From Trebonia sp963771985 (GTDB lineage: Bacteria; Actinomycetota; Actinomycetes; Streptosporangiales; Streptosporangiaceae), in NCBI GenBank assembly GCA_963771985.1, contig CAVYVO010000011.1, positions 310,001 to 374,000 on the forward strand: a stretch of 64,000 bases of DNA, given 5' to 3'. A program made the translations under genes and the position numbers. The notes under the pieces were generated by a model, which was not told the origin of the DNA, did not search any database, and saw only the letters and a program-made list of their open reading frames with translations. Of this stretch, positions 38,079 to 46,427 are shown one piece after another. Numbering within the stretch: position 1 is the first letter of the stretch; each line of letters starts with the position of its first letter.

Positions 38079-39574
38079 TGATCAATCTCGCCCGGCTGTG
38101 GCGCTCCAGCCTGCGGCTGCGGCTGACCGTGACGGGGACGCTGCTGGCCGCCGTGATCTTCGCGATCGCCGCCCCGGTCGCGATCGGTCTCTACCACAAG
38201 TCGCTGACCGATTCTGTCTGGAACACGGTGACCGGGGCCGCCAACCAGGTAGCCGCCAGGCTCAAGTCGGCGGAACAGGTCCCGGACCCGATCCCCATGC
38301 CAGTCGCCCCCGGGGTGCCGCGGATCCAGGTGCTTGACGCCCGAGGTCACGTGGTCACCGGCGACCCTGCCTCGGCTGTCAGGTCCGCGCTATACCGGCT
38401 GCCGCCCGGCCGGAGCAGCGAGCGCGCCGTGGTGGTGCATCCGGCCTTCATGACCGCGGGAAGCGCGGCGGTGTACGCGGTACGGACCGTGACGCCGCGC
38501 GGACCAGAGACCGTCGTGGCCGCGTTCTCGCTGGAACCAGCCAGCACGCAGACCCGGCAGGTGGCCGTGCTCACCGCAGGGCTGGCCGCGGTCGCGCTGG
38601 GGGTGGTGGCGGCGGTGTCCTGGCTGACGGCCGGCTGGTCGCTGCGGCCGGTCGAGCGATTGCGCAGGCAGGCCGCGGCGATCGCGGCCAGCGGTGATCT
38701 GTCTGGCCGACTGGCCGGCCTGGACACGGCCCACCGGCGGGTGCGGGGGGTCGTCCCCCCGCGAGCCAGCGGAGATGAGCTTGCCCGGCTGGGCGGCACG
38801 CTGAACACCATGCTGGAGTCGCTGGAGCTGTCGGTGGACCGCCAGCGCCGCTTCGTCGCCGACGCCGCGCATGAGCTGCGCACCCCGCTGGCCGGCCTGA
38901 CCACCGCTCTCGAGGTCGCGCGAAGCCATCCGCGCACAAGCGAGACGCTGGTCGACGACCTGCTAGCCGGCCACCGCAGGCTCGGGCGTCTCGTCAATGA
39001 CCTGCTGATTCTCGCGGCCGTCGACGGCCGCGCACCGCATCGGGCCGAGCCCGTCGACCTGGCCGGCGTGGTGACCGACTGCTCCCGCCTGCCTGTCCCC
39101 GATGGGGTCAGCCTGCGCCTGGGGCATCTGGACCGGGTGTTCGTCCTCGGCGATGAGACGCAGCTCAGCCGGGTGGTGAGCAACCTCGTGGACAACGCAC
39201 TGAAGTACGCCGACACCATGGTGGAACTGAGCGTGCGCCGGGGCGGTCAGCAGGCGGTGATTTCCGTGTCCGACGACGGACCGGGGATACCAGTGGCGGA
39301 CCGGATGAGGATCTGGGAACGGTTCACCCGGCTCGACGACGCCCGGTCGCAGGCCAGCGGCGGGAGCGGGCTCGGGCTGGCCATGGTCAGGGAACTGGCC
39401 GCCGCGCACGGCGGCAGTGTCTCGGTGATCAGCAGGGAACCGGGCCCGGGAGCGACCTTCCTGGTACACCTGCCGGTTACCTCATCCGGGCGGACTGAAC
39501 AGCGCGCGGATGCCAGCGGCATCAGGGACGACATGATGGATGGCCGCGATGCCGGAGAACCCGGCGTCTGCTGA
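38078..39574 (+). CDS. two-component sensor histidine kinase
   Basis: 498 residues. N-terminal membrane helix (about 15-40), extracytoplasmic sensor region (about 40-160), second helix (about 163-185), HAMP linker, HisKA box with His265 in FVADAAHELRTPLAGL, and HATPase with N-box NLVDNALKYAD, G1 DDGPGIP and G2 GSGLGLAMV. ATG 38078 lies within the response-regulator stop, so the pair is cotranslated. The last 30 residues run antisense over the VapC toxin gene, suggesting that the natural stop may have been shifted or that genes were packed tightly. Confidence 0.95.
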   Translation: MINLARLWRSSLRLRLTVTGTLLAAVIFAIAAPVAIGLYHKSLTDSVWNTVTGAANQVAARLKSAEQVPDPIPMPVAPGVPRIQVLDARGHVVTGDPASAVRSALYRLPPGRSSERAVVVHPAFMTAGSAAVYAVRTVTPRGPETVVAAFSLEPASTQTRQVAVLTAGLAAVALGVVAAVSWLTAGWSLRPVERLRRQAAAIAASGDLSGRLAGLDTAHRRVRGVVPPRASGDELARLGGTLNTMLESLELSVDRQRRFVADAAHELRTPLAGLTTALEVARSHPRTSETLVDDLLAGHRRLGRLVNDLLILAAVDGRAPHRAEPVDLAGVVTDCSRLPVPDGVSLRLGHLDRVFVLGDETQLSRVVSNLVDNALKYADTMVELSVRRGGQQAVISVSDDGPGIPVADRMRIWERFTRLDDARSQASGGSGLGLAMVRELAAAHGGSVSVISREPGPGATFLVHLPVTSSGRTEQRADASGIRDDMMDGRDAGEPGVC

Positions 39575-39919
39575 CACGAGCGCTTCAGCTCCTGCCGCAC
39601 GGGTCGCCGCGGCCAAGACCGCGTCGAACGAGCCGAAGCCTGTTCCCTCCTCGTACAGGCGCAGCCCTTCGCGCAGGTCGGTTTCCTCGACGATGAGCAG
39701 CGGTGACAGGAGTTCGATGTAGTCGCGGGCAAGTTCCGCGGCGTCTTTGCGGTCGCGGCGGCGAGCGCGAACGTGAGTGAACTCCTGGATGACCTCGATC
39801 GTGGTGGTTGCCAGGATCGTTCCGTCCGCTATCGCGCGGATCAGCTGCTGGCAGGGTTCACGGAACGGGTGGCTGGTGCCGACCGCATAGACCAGGACAG
39901 TTGTATCGACCACGATCAC
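39482..39919 (-). CDS. PIN-domain ribonuclease toxin (VapC-like)
   Basis: 145 residues. Acidic active-site residues at Asp5 (MIVVDTTVLVYA), Glu46 (IEVIQEF), Asp99 (GFGSFDAVLAA) and Asp118 (LVSADAGFSG) match the PIN metal site. VapC toxins cut tRNA or rRNA when free of their antitoxin. GTG 39919 overlaps the antitoxin stop by 4 bases, giving the standard antitoxin-toxin order. The gene overlaps the end of the histidine kinase on the other strand by 93 bases. Confidence 0.88.
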   Translation of the reverse strand: MIVVDTTVLVYAVGTSHPFREPCQQLIRAIADGTILATTTIEVIQEFTHVRARRRDRKDAAELARDYIELLSPLLIVEETDLREGLRLYEEGTGFGSFDAVLAAATRAAGAEALVSADAGFSGIAAIHHVVPDAAGIRALFSPPG

Positions 39920-40158
39920 GCGTGGCGTCCGCGGAGTTCATCCAGTTCGGCGAGCAGATCGCCGACCTCCATCGGGGCCGCGTCGAGGATACGCCGCGCG
40001 GCGGCGGCCCGCCTCCGCTGCGCCGCGGGCAGGCCGCGGTCAAGTGCCTCCCGGATCACGGTGGCGACAGAGGTACCGCGCTGCCGCGCGAGCGCGCGAA
40101 CCCGCTCGTAGCGCTCTTCGTCGAGAAGGATCTGCAGCCGATGCGTCAACATACACAT
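39916..40158 (-). CDS. ribbon-helix-helix antitoxin (VapB-like)
   Basis: 80 residues. LTHRLQILLDEERYERVRAL and GTSVATVIREALDRGL give the beta-strand plus two helices of RHH repressors; the C-terminal IDEV-like tail (MEVGDLLAELDELRG) would wrap the toxin. Start ATG 40158 lies in a run of ATGT repeats. The DNA just upstream (40149-40176) is a set of ACATAC/GCATGC/ACATGT repeats that probably form the autoregulatory operator. Confidence 0.85.
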   Translation of the reverse strand: MCMLTHRLQILLDEERYERVRALARQRGTSVATVIREALDRGLPAAQRRRAAAARRILDAAPMEVGDLLAELDELRGRHA

Positions 40159-40213
40159 ACATTAGCATGCACATGTCTCGGTGCGGTGCGGGGTGGTCAG
40201 CCGTGTGCGGTTG

Positions 40214-40861
40214 TCATTCCCCTTGTCCGAGGCTGTCGTCAGGGGCGAAGGGCGGTAGAACGTGGCCGAAACCGCGTTCGTGGACCTGGCGCCACCAGTC
40301 GGCGCCCTCGAGGGTTCCTGACTCGATGTCGCGGACCAGGGCGCGGATGTAGTCGATCTCGGCGGCGCGGATGCGGTCCCGGTACTCCTCCTCCACCCAC
40401 AGTAGGCGGGGCAGTCCGCGCTTGTGCATGAGTTCGCGGGCGGCGGCCGCCTGGGCGTCCTCCATGGCCAGGTGCCGGAGCCGTTCCCTCAGCAGGCCAA
40501 GGACCTGGTCGGGCGGCAGCGCGGGCAGGAACGACAGCGCGGCCACGAACTGGGGGTACTCGGCGGCGGGGGTGGAGATGAGGTCGGCGAGCCAGTCGCT
40601 GACCTCGACCCGCCCGGCGTCGGTCAGCTGATAGACCGTCCGCTCAGGCAGCCGGCCGGGACGTTCGGTTTCCTTCGGCTCGATCAGGCCCCGCTTGCGC
40701 AGCGACTCCACCACCGCGTACAGCGCGCCGTAGTTGAGCTTGACGCTTTGCTCCTTGTTCCGCTGGCGCAGGGTGGTAGCCACCTCATAGGGATGCATGG
40801 GCCGTTCCAGCAGCGAGTACAGCACAGCCAGGGCCAGGGGGTTACTCCTGCTGCGGCGCAT
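40214..40861 (-). CDS. PadR family transcriptional regulator
   Basis: 215 residues from ATG 40861, chosen for its GAGAGGAG ribosome site. N-terminal winged helix NPLALAVLYSLLERPMHPYE, LNYGALYAVVESLRKRGLIE and ERTVYQLTDAGRVEVSDWL is typical PadR; the C-terminal region (about 95-190) is the helical dimerisation/ligand domain of PadR subfamily 2. PadR proteins repress efflux and detoxification genes until a phenolic or drug ligand binds. Palindrome C is 15 bases ahead of the start, supporting autorepression, and related palindromes lie at neighbouring promoters. Confidence 0.93.
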   Translation of the reverse strand: MRRSRSNPLALAVLYSLLERPMHPYEVATTLRQRNKEQSVKLNYGALYAVVESLRKRGLIEPKETERPGRLPERTVYQLTDAGRVEVSDWLADLISTPAAEYPQFVAALSFLPALPPDQVLGLLRERLRHLAMEDAQAAAARELMHKRGLPRLLWVEEEYRDRIRAAEIDYIRALVRDIESGTLEGADWWRQVHERGFGHVLPPFAPDDSLGQGE

Positions 40862-40875
40862 CCCGTCTCCTCTCA

Positions 40876-40893
40876 GTACTTCATTCAGAGTAC
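40876..40893. promoter_or_regulatory. operator-like palindrome C, padR promoter
   Basis: GTACTTCATTCAGAGTAC matches palindrome A at 16 of 18 positions; the right half is perfect. It lies 15 bases before the padR start codon, where a bound dimer would block transcription. Confidence 0.65.
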
Positions 40894-40994
40894 TTACATG
40901 CGAGTTAATGGATAAACCTACTCCGCGCACAGGAGTCGTCGCATACCGCCAGTCGGCAGTCGGCCGCGGAGCGCTAACCATAATCCTTATAGAA

Positions 40995-41012
40995 GTACTC
41001 TGGTAAGAGTAG
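40995..41012. promoter_or_regulatory. operator-like palindrome D, ahead of the MFS remnant
   Basis: GTACTCTGGTAAGAGTAG matches palindrome A at 14 of 18 positions. It lies about 80 bases ahead of the truncated exporter fragment, divergent from padR, so it may be the operator of an exporter gene that has since been lost. Confidence 0.55.
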
Positions 41013-41093
41013 TAATGATAAGGCCTCAAGGTTAGGGAGAAAAGTCGACAGCAAACACTTCAGGTAGCCGCGACACGGCCGATGGTTCAGCCC

Positions 41094-41322
41094 GGCGGCA
41101 CCTCCGGCGTCCCGCCCCGCGACACCGGGGTCGCCTCGGTCACCGTCAACACCGGCAACCAGCTCGGCGGCTCCATCGGCACCTCCCTGCTGAACACCAT
41201 CTTCGCCGGCGCGATCACCGCCTACATCGCCGCCAACGCCCACGGCCGCCCCGGCCCGCCCAGCAGCCCCAGCCCGGCGCCGCCGCCTGGGACACGCCAA
41301 GCACCACCGCACCGCAAAGGTA
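41094..41322 (+). pseudogene. MFS exporter 3'-end fragment
   Basis: Encodes GTSGVPPRDTGVASVTVNTG, then NQLGGSIGTSLLNTIFAGAI and YIAANAHGRPGP, nearly identical to part of the exporter at 44427-45941 on the opposite strand. After HGRPGP about 120 bases are missing, and the sequence resumes with the DNA of the exporter's last codons in a shifted frame, ending near CACCGCAAAG. The deletion joins two CCCGCCC-like runs. It is the relic of an exporter copy that would have been divergent from padR. Confidence 0.8.
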
Positions 41323-41387
41323 ACCAGCCGCGACCCCCTATTCCGGGCGGCGTTCCCCGGCAGCCCGGAACCGGAGTCGCCCAGAGT

Positions 41388-41891
41388 TTAGGTCTCGGCT
41401 GGCATCGCGCGCGGATAGCTCCGCCGACCACGGATGCGGCGGGGCCGCACACGCATCAGGGGCGCGCCCTCAGCCGCGGGCCACGGGAACGGATCGGCCC
41501 CGGCCTTGACGATCGACGCGCGCTCGGCCTCGGTGTCCACATAATGCGCCGACCCCACGACCTGCACGCTCCATCCCCAGTTCGCGAGCGGATCGATCTG
41601 GTCTATCTCGAAGGCGACCTGATATTCAGCGTGCGCGATACCGGTACGCAGGTCCTCTTCAGTGAAGGTGCCCTGGAGCGGGTGGAAGACGATCGAACCT
41701 TCATACAGCCTGTACGCGACCGCCACGACAGTGGGGCCCTCCCGGCCGGTGTAGGCCAGGCGCCCCACCCGTGTGGCGCCGAGCAGCCGCAGGCATTCGT
41801 CCTCATCCAGACTTTCGACCACACGCGGCCAAGACACTCTTGATGGACTCAACGACGCGGAACCCCCGCGCGACACGAAATTGTCTGACAT
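41388..41891 (-). CDS. pyridoxamine 5'-phosphate oxidase-like flavin-binding protein
   Basis: 167 residues. Split beta-barrel pattern: LDEDECLRLLGATRVGRLAY, VVAVAYRLYEGSIVFHPLQG, VAFEIDQIDPLANWGWSVQV and VGSAHYV. This is the PNPOx-like family that binds FMN, F420 or haem and often reduces or shields redox-active compounds in actinobacteria. ATG 41891. No operon partner; it is 89 bases from the ABC1 gene's 3' end. Confidence 0.88.
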   Translation of the reverse strand: MSDNFVSRGGSASLSPSRVSWPRVVESLDEDECLRLLGATRVGRLAYTGREGPTVVAVAYRLYEGSIVFHPLQGTFTEEDLRTGIAHAEYQVAFEIDQIDPLANWGWSVQVVGSAHYVDTEAERASIVKAGADPFPWPAAEGAPLMRVRPRRIRGRRSYPRAMPAET

Positions 41892-41981
41892 GGTTTAACC
41901 CTTCTGCGGTATGGCTAGCGGTAGTTTGTCGACTAACGCTCCTGGATGTTGCTGATGCCGGCACGGAACACATGGCATGGG

Positions 41982-43895
41982 TCAGTGCTCGCGGGGACGC
42001 AGGATTCCGACGATGACGCGGAGCATGACAGTGATGCTGAGGAACAGGCCGATATAGCCGAACAACTGCAGCACGGTGATGCCTGCGCCAATGCTGGGAG
42101 AGCCGTGGGCGAGCAGCAGGATCACCGACATCAGTCCGAGCGCGGATCCGGTGAGGCCGAGCACGGCCCGGTTGACAAGGCTGGTGACCACCGACACGTC
42201 GCGGGCATCGCTGAACAGCCGCAGGTTGGCGGTGAAACGTCCCTGGGCGAGGGCCGCGCTGATCTTGTCGGCACGGCGGGGCAGCTTGCGCAGCATCGGC
42301 AGCAGGGTGAGCAGTTCGGCGGTGGCGGCGTCGCGCAGCGACTGGGGTGCCATCTGCCCGACCGCGAACTGGCGGGCGATGGCCTCTGATTCGGTGGCGA
42401 TGTCGAAGCCTGGGGCCAGAGTACGCAGGGTGCCGTCGAGGGTGATCAGCGCGCGGAAGACACCGCCGATGGCCGTGGGGAAGGCGATACCAGCGCGGCC
42501 GACCACGTTCATCAGGTCGCGCATGAAGGCGGCGTCGGGGGTCATGCCAGCGCCGAGATGGGCGGTCATGAACGCGGCGAGGGTCTGCTCGAGTGCTTCC
42601 TCGTCGGCGGGCCGGCTGATAGCCAGGTCGGCGACCGCCTCATACAGCTCGGCGGGGTCGCGGCGGGCTACCGCGGCCAGCAGCCGCTGCAGCCCGGCCT
42701 GCTGGCGGATGTCGAGCCGACCCACCGATCCGAAGTCGATCAGCGCCAGCTGCCCGGAGGACAGGAACATGACGTTGCCCGGGTGGGGGTCGGCGTGGAA
42801 GGTGCCGTGGATGAGGATCTGGTCCAGCAGAGTGCGCAGCAGTTCGCGGGCCAGGGCTTCCCGGTCGGCGCCCAGCTTGTCCATCAGGGGACCGGCGTCG
42901 CGGATGCTGACACCGTCGAACCGGTTCTCGACGAGAAGCCGGCGGGTGGAGATGCCGATGTGCACGGCGGGGATGAGCACCGTGGCGCCGGCCGGGGTCT
43001 CGGCGGCGACCTCGGCGATGTTGCGGGCCTCAACCCGGAAGTCGAGCTCCTCGGCAAGGGCGTCGGCGAAGCCGCTGCCGAGGTCGGCGACATGGTAGGC
43101 GCGGGCCCACTCGGCCTGGGATTCCAGACGGCGAGTGGTCCGGCGGATCATGTCCAGGTCGCGGCTGACCAGCTCGTCGATTCCCGGGCGCTGTACCTTG
43201 AGGATGACCGGGGCCCCGTCGGTGCGCCAGGCTGCGTGCGCTTGCGCCAGCGAGGCGCTGGCCACCGGGTCGGGGTCGACACGGCTGAACACCTGGCTGA
43301 GATCCCCGCCGAGTTCCTCCTCGAGCAGGGCCTGGATCCGCGGCCACGGCGCCGGAGGCACGCGGTCTTGCAGCCCGGCCAGCTCCGTGGTCATCGCCGC
43401 TGGCAGCAGGTCGGTACGGGTGGACAGGACTTGGCCGAGCTTGACGAAGATCGGGCCGGCTTCTTCCAGTGCCAGGCGGAGCCGACGGCCCAGCTGGCCG
43501 GGGTCTGCCCGTCCGCTGCTGACTAGCCGGTACCGGGTGGCGATCCGGGCCAGCTGCGCGTACCGGCGGGCGGTTCGCGCCATCTGGCGCAGCGCCCGCC
43601 ACGGGTGCGGCAGGCCACTCACCGTATCTTGGCGTCCTGGCCGGACCAGCAGCTCGGCCAGGACTACCCCCAGCATCGTCGCCACCACCGCCGCCACCAT
43701 CCCGGCACCCACCACCAGGGGGGTGACCTGGCCCGGATGACGCCGGTAGATCAGATAGGCGAAGAGAATCCCCGCTGCCACCCCGAGCAAACCGGCGAGC
43801 AGCGCGCGGGTCAGCCGCAGCCGCACCCCCAGCAGCCGGCTGACCGCCGCGGCGAACAGCAGCACCAGCACGATAACTTCGATGACGGCGACCAT
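41982..43895 (-). CDS. ABC1/AarF/UbiB family atypical kinase-like protein
   Basis: 637 residues. N-terminal membrane segments (about 5-60), then the UbiB-like kinase domain: KxGQ-type motif GPIFVKLGQVLSTRTDLLPA, Ala-rich loop SASLAQAHAAW, PVILKVQRPGI with the Lys, HADPHPGNVMF catalytic loop and ALIDFGSVGRLD with the metal Asp. Two C-terminal membrane segments (about 580-630). Members support isoprenoid quinone metabolism or lipid handling. Same strand as, and downstream of, the small membrane protein and MFS gene. Confidence 0.9.
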   Translation of the reverse strand: MVAVIEVIVLVLLFAAAVSRLLGVRLRLTRALLAGLLGVAAGILFAYLIYRRHPGQVTPLVVGAGMVAAVVATMLGVVLAELLVRPGRQDTVSGLPHPWRALRQMARTARRYAQLARIATRYRLVSSGRADPGQLGRRLRLALEEAGPIFVKLGQVLSTRTDLLPAAMTTELAGLQDRVPPAPWPRIQALLEEELGGDLSQVFSRVDPDPVASASLAQAHAAWRTDGAPVILKVQRPGIDELVSRDLDMIRRTTRRLESQAEWARAYHVADLGSGFADALAEELDFRVEARNIAEVAAETPAGATVLIPAVHIGISTRRLLVENRFDGVSIRDAGPLMDKLGADREALARELLRTLLDQILIHGTFHADPHPGNVMFLSSGQLALIDFGSVGRLDIRQQAGLQRLLAAVARRDPAELYEAVADLAISRPADEEALEQTLAAFMTAHLGAGMTPDAAFMRDLMNVVGRAGIAFPTAIGGVFRALITLDGTLRTLAPGFDIATESEAIARQFAVGQMAPQSLRDAATAELLTLLPMLRKLPRRADKISAALAQGRFTANLRLFSDARDVSVVTSLVNRAVLGLTGSALGLMSVILLLAHGSPSIGAGITVLQLFGYIGLFLSITVMLRVIVGILRPREH

Positions 43896-43916
43896 AAGGC
43901 TGTCCTCCTGGCCTGG

Positions 43917-44390
43917 CTACCGCTGAGGCGAGCGGTTCCGGCCGGCGATGAACAGGATGGACAGGTAGCACAGGAGCGCCACCGCCCAGGTCAGGGCCAT
44001 CGCCATGGAATCCCCGTTCTGCCCAGAGCCGGCGAACCGTGTGCCGTTGAAGGCGGCGCTGGTCATGGCGGCCAGGCCGGCCACGGCCAGGGCGATGATG
44101 CCGCCATGACGGGCTACGGCGGCACGGATAACGATTGCCAGGCCGGTCAGGATCAGCGCCAGGCCGAGCACGGCGTGGATACTGACGGCCACGGGCCCGT
44201 TGGCGATCACGCTGCCCAGCCCGGCCCCCTGGTCTTTGCCGGGCAGGGTGACGAACAGGTTCACCCCGATGCCCAGGCCGTATTGCACCAGCAAGAGCAC
44301 GCACATAGCGAAGGACACCACGCGGATGCCGGGCATGGCCGCAGCCGAGCTGCGGGCGGCCGACGCGGCGCGGACTTCCCGAGTCGTCAT
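43917..44390 (-). CDS. four-segment membrane protein of unknown function
   Basis: 157 residues. Membrane segments at about 24-48, 70-90, 94-115 and 130-150; SFAMCVLLLVQYGLGIGVNL and AVSIHAVLGLALILTGLAIV are typical of small actinobacterial membrane proteins found beside MFS or cytochrome-like genes. No cofactor motif. It lies between the MFS exporter and ABC1 genes, all on the minus strand with gaps under 40 bases, so an operon is likely. Confidence 0.7.
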   Translation of the reverse strand: MTTREVRAASAARSSAAAMPGIRVVSFAMCVLLLVQYGLGIGVNLFVTLPGKDQGAGLGSVIANGPVAVSIHAVLGLALILTGLAIVIRAAVARHGGIIALAVAGLAAMTSAAFNGTRFAGSGQNGDSMAMALTWAVALLCYLSILFIAGRNRSPQR

Positions 44391-44426
44391 TATCTGCTCC
44401 TTTCCGGAGAACGGGGTTGCGGCCCG

Positions 44427-45941
44427 TTAGCTTTGCGGTGCGGTGGTGCTTGGCGTGTCCCAGGCGGCGGCGCCGGGCTGGGGCTGCTGGGCGGGGCGGG
44501 GCAGCGGCCCGGAGCGCATCAGGGCGCCGCAGATGATGGCGCCGGCGGCGAAGATGGCGGCGGTCCACCAGAACGCGACGGTGTAGCCGTGCACCGCGGC
44601 CAGCGTGAGGAGGTGCGGGCCGGGGCGGCCGTGGGCGTTGGCGGCGATGTAGGCGGTGATCGCGCCGGCGAAGATGGTGTTCAGCAGGGAGGTGCCGATG
44701 GAGCCGCCGAGCTGGTTGCCGGTGTTGACGGTGGCCGAGGCGACCCCGGTGTCGCGGGGCGGGACGCCGGAGGTGCCGGTGTCGGCGACGGGGGCGAAGA
44801 TGAACCCCAGGCCGGCGCCGAGCAGCAGGATCGAGGGCAGGAGGCCGGCGGTGTATGAGGAGTGCACGCCCAGCCGGGTCAGCAGGGCCGCGGCGGCGCC
44901 GCCCAGCAGCATGCCCGCCGCGACCAGCGGCCGGGGCCCGGTGCGCGGCATCAGCACCACGTTGGCCAGGTTGGTGATGACCATCAGCATGGCGACCATG
45001 GGCAGGAACGCCAGCCCGGTGATGACCGGGGAGTAGCCCAGGTTCTGCTGCATGTAGTAGTTGGCGAACAGCAGGATGCCGAACATGCCGGCCCCGGCGA
45101 ACAGCATCGCCAGGTAGGCGCCGGCCCGGTTGCGGTCGGCCACGATCCGCAGCGGCAGCAGCGGCTGCGGCGCCCGCGCCTGCCACAGCACGAACAGGAT
45201 CAGCGCCACCACGCCGGCGACCAGGAAGGCCCACGTCGACGGAGTGCCCCAGCTGTGCGTCGCGGCGTTGGAGAAGCCGTAGACGATGCAGAACATGCCG
45301 CCGGAGACCAGCACCGCCCCTAGCAGGTCCAGCCGGGTGCGCATCCGGCCGCCGGGTTGCAGCAGCACAGCCGCCCCGGCCGCGGCGGCCCCGGCGAAGA
45401 TCAGGTTCACGTACAGGCACCAGCGCCACGACAGGTACTCGGTCAAGATCCCGCCCAGCAGCAGCCCGACCGCGCCGCCGCTGCCGGCGACCGCGCCGTA
45501 GACGGCGAACGCCCGGCGCCGCTCGGCGGAGTCGGAGAAGGTAGTAGCCAGCAGGGACAGTGCCGAGGGCGCCAGCAGCGCGGCGAACGCACCCTGCACG
45601 GCGCGGGCCGTCACCAGCATCGTGAAGTTCACTGCGGCGCCGCCGGCAGCGGAGGCGGCAGCGAAGCCAATCAGGCCGACCAGGAAGGTAGTCTTGCGGC
45701 CGAGCAGGTCGGCCAGCTTGCCGCCGAGCAGCAGCAGGCTGCCGAACGCCAGCGCGTAGGCGGTCACTACCCATTGCCGGTCGGCCAGCGAGAAGCCCAG
45801 CGCCTTCTGCGCCGACGGCAGCGCGATGTTCATGATCGTGGCGTCCAGCACGATCATGAGCTGTGCGATAGCGATCACCACCAGGATCAGCCACCGCGTC
45901 CTGCTCTTAGCGGGATCTCGGGTTGTGATGACGGCGTCCAT
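44427..45941 (-). CDS. MFS exporter, DHA2 (EmrB/QacA) family
   Basis: 504 residues with 14 predicted membrane helices. The N-terminal signature LIVVIAIAQLMIVLDATIMN has the Asp of motif D1, then WVVTAYALAFGSLLLLGGKL and ADLLGRK (motif A). Motif C-like GAVAGSGGAVGLLLGG is characteristic of drug/H+ antiporters. AAGGAGA precedes ATG 45941, and a 13-bp ACTAGT/ACTAGT palindrome (45954-45966) overlaps the preceding stop. The leader AAGGAGAATGACATG is identical to that of the pirin at 49378. A partial, inverted copy is at 41094-41322. Confidence 0.92.
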   Translation of the reverse strand: MDAVITTRDPAKSRTRWLILVVIAIAQLMIVLDATIMNIALPSAQKALGFSLADRQWVVTAYALAFGSLLLLGGKLADLLGRKTTFLVGLIGFAAASAAGGAAVNFTMLVTARAVQGAFAALLAPSALSLLATTFSDSAERRRAFAVYGAVAGSGGAVGLLLGGILTEYLSWRWCLYVNLIFAGAAAAGAAVLLQPGGRMRTRLDLLGAVLVSGGMFCIVYGFSNAATHSWGTPSTWAFLVAGVVALILFVLWQARAPQPLLPLRIVADRNRAGAYLAMLFAGAGMFGILLFANYYMQQNLGYSPVITGLAFLPMVAMLMVITNLANVVLMPRTGPRPLVAAGMLLGGAAAALLTRLGVHSSYTAGLLPSILLLGAGLGFIFAPVADTGTSGVPPRDTGVASATVNTGNQLGGSIGTSLLNTIFAGAITAYIAANAHGRPGPHLLTLAAVHGYTVAFWWTAAIFAAGAIICGALMRSGPLPRPAQQPQPGAAAWDTPSTTAPQS

Positions 45942-45961
45942 GTCATTCTCCTTACTAGTTA

Positions 45962-46198
45962 CTAGTGCGTGTTTCCGGGACGAGACGGTGCGTAGCGGAC
46001 CTCCAGGAGCTTCAGCCCGAGCGCCTCGATCTGGGCGAGCACGCCGTAGAGCGCTGCCTGATCGGGCAGCGCTCCGGAGAGCACGGTCTCTCCGTCCCGC
46101 GTGTCCGCCTTGAGCCCGGGGAACGCGACGAGCAGCCGGTTGCCCAGTACTCCCCGGATACGGATCTCGTACAGGTCGGCCGTGGCATCTGCGTCCAT
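45962..46198 (-). CDS. small conserved hypothetical protein
   Basis: About 78 residues from ATG 46198 (ATG 46234 is also in frame). LYEIRIRGVLGNRLLVAFPG, ETVLSGALPDQAALYGVLAQ and IEALGLKLLEVRYAPS form a compact alpha/beta pattern seen in actinobacterial proteins next to efflux genes. Function unknown. Its stop lies inside the ACTAGT palindrome ahead of the MFS start, so both are likely cotranscribed. The 21-bp palindrome at 46232-46252 overlaps its upstream region. Confidence 0.65.
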   Translation of the reverse strand: MDADATADLYEIRIRGVLGNRLLVAFPGLKADTRDGETVLSGALPDQAALYGVLAQIEALGLKLLEVRYAPSRPGNTH

Positions 46199-46231
46199 GA
46201 GGGGAGGATCGGATCCCGGCGGGTGAGTGCG

Positions 46232-46252
46232 CATCGCACGGATCGTGCGATG
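46232..46252. promoter_or_regulatory. 21-bp palindrome CATCGCACG-N3-CGTGCGATG
   Basis: Perfect 9-bp arms with a GAT centre, 34 bases ahead of the small gene that leads the MFS cluster. Shares its TCGCACG/CGTGCGA core with the palindrome before the pirin at 34819. Confidence 0.6.
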
Positions 46253-46427
46253 GCCACTCCGAGGCGCGAGCGGGTCCGTGCGACAGGCGCCGCGGTCCGT
46301 TCGGGAAATTCTTAGCCGATTCCTAACGGAAGCGGGTGACTGTGATGCGGAGCGTGAGCGCCCGCGGGCCGCGGATCTGTCCCACGGCCCGCGGGCGGCT
46401 TCCCGAAGTTTCACGTCGCAGCGTCCG

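Noticed and set aside
43030..45894. A 954-codon minus-strand frame across the ABC1 and MFS genes
   Set aside because: It is the third-position shadow of three real genes, very rich in Arg/Ala/Gly/Pro and with no domain pattern.
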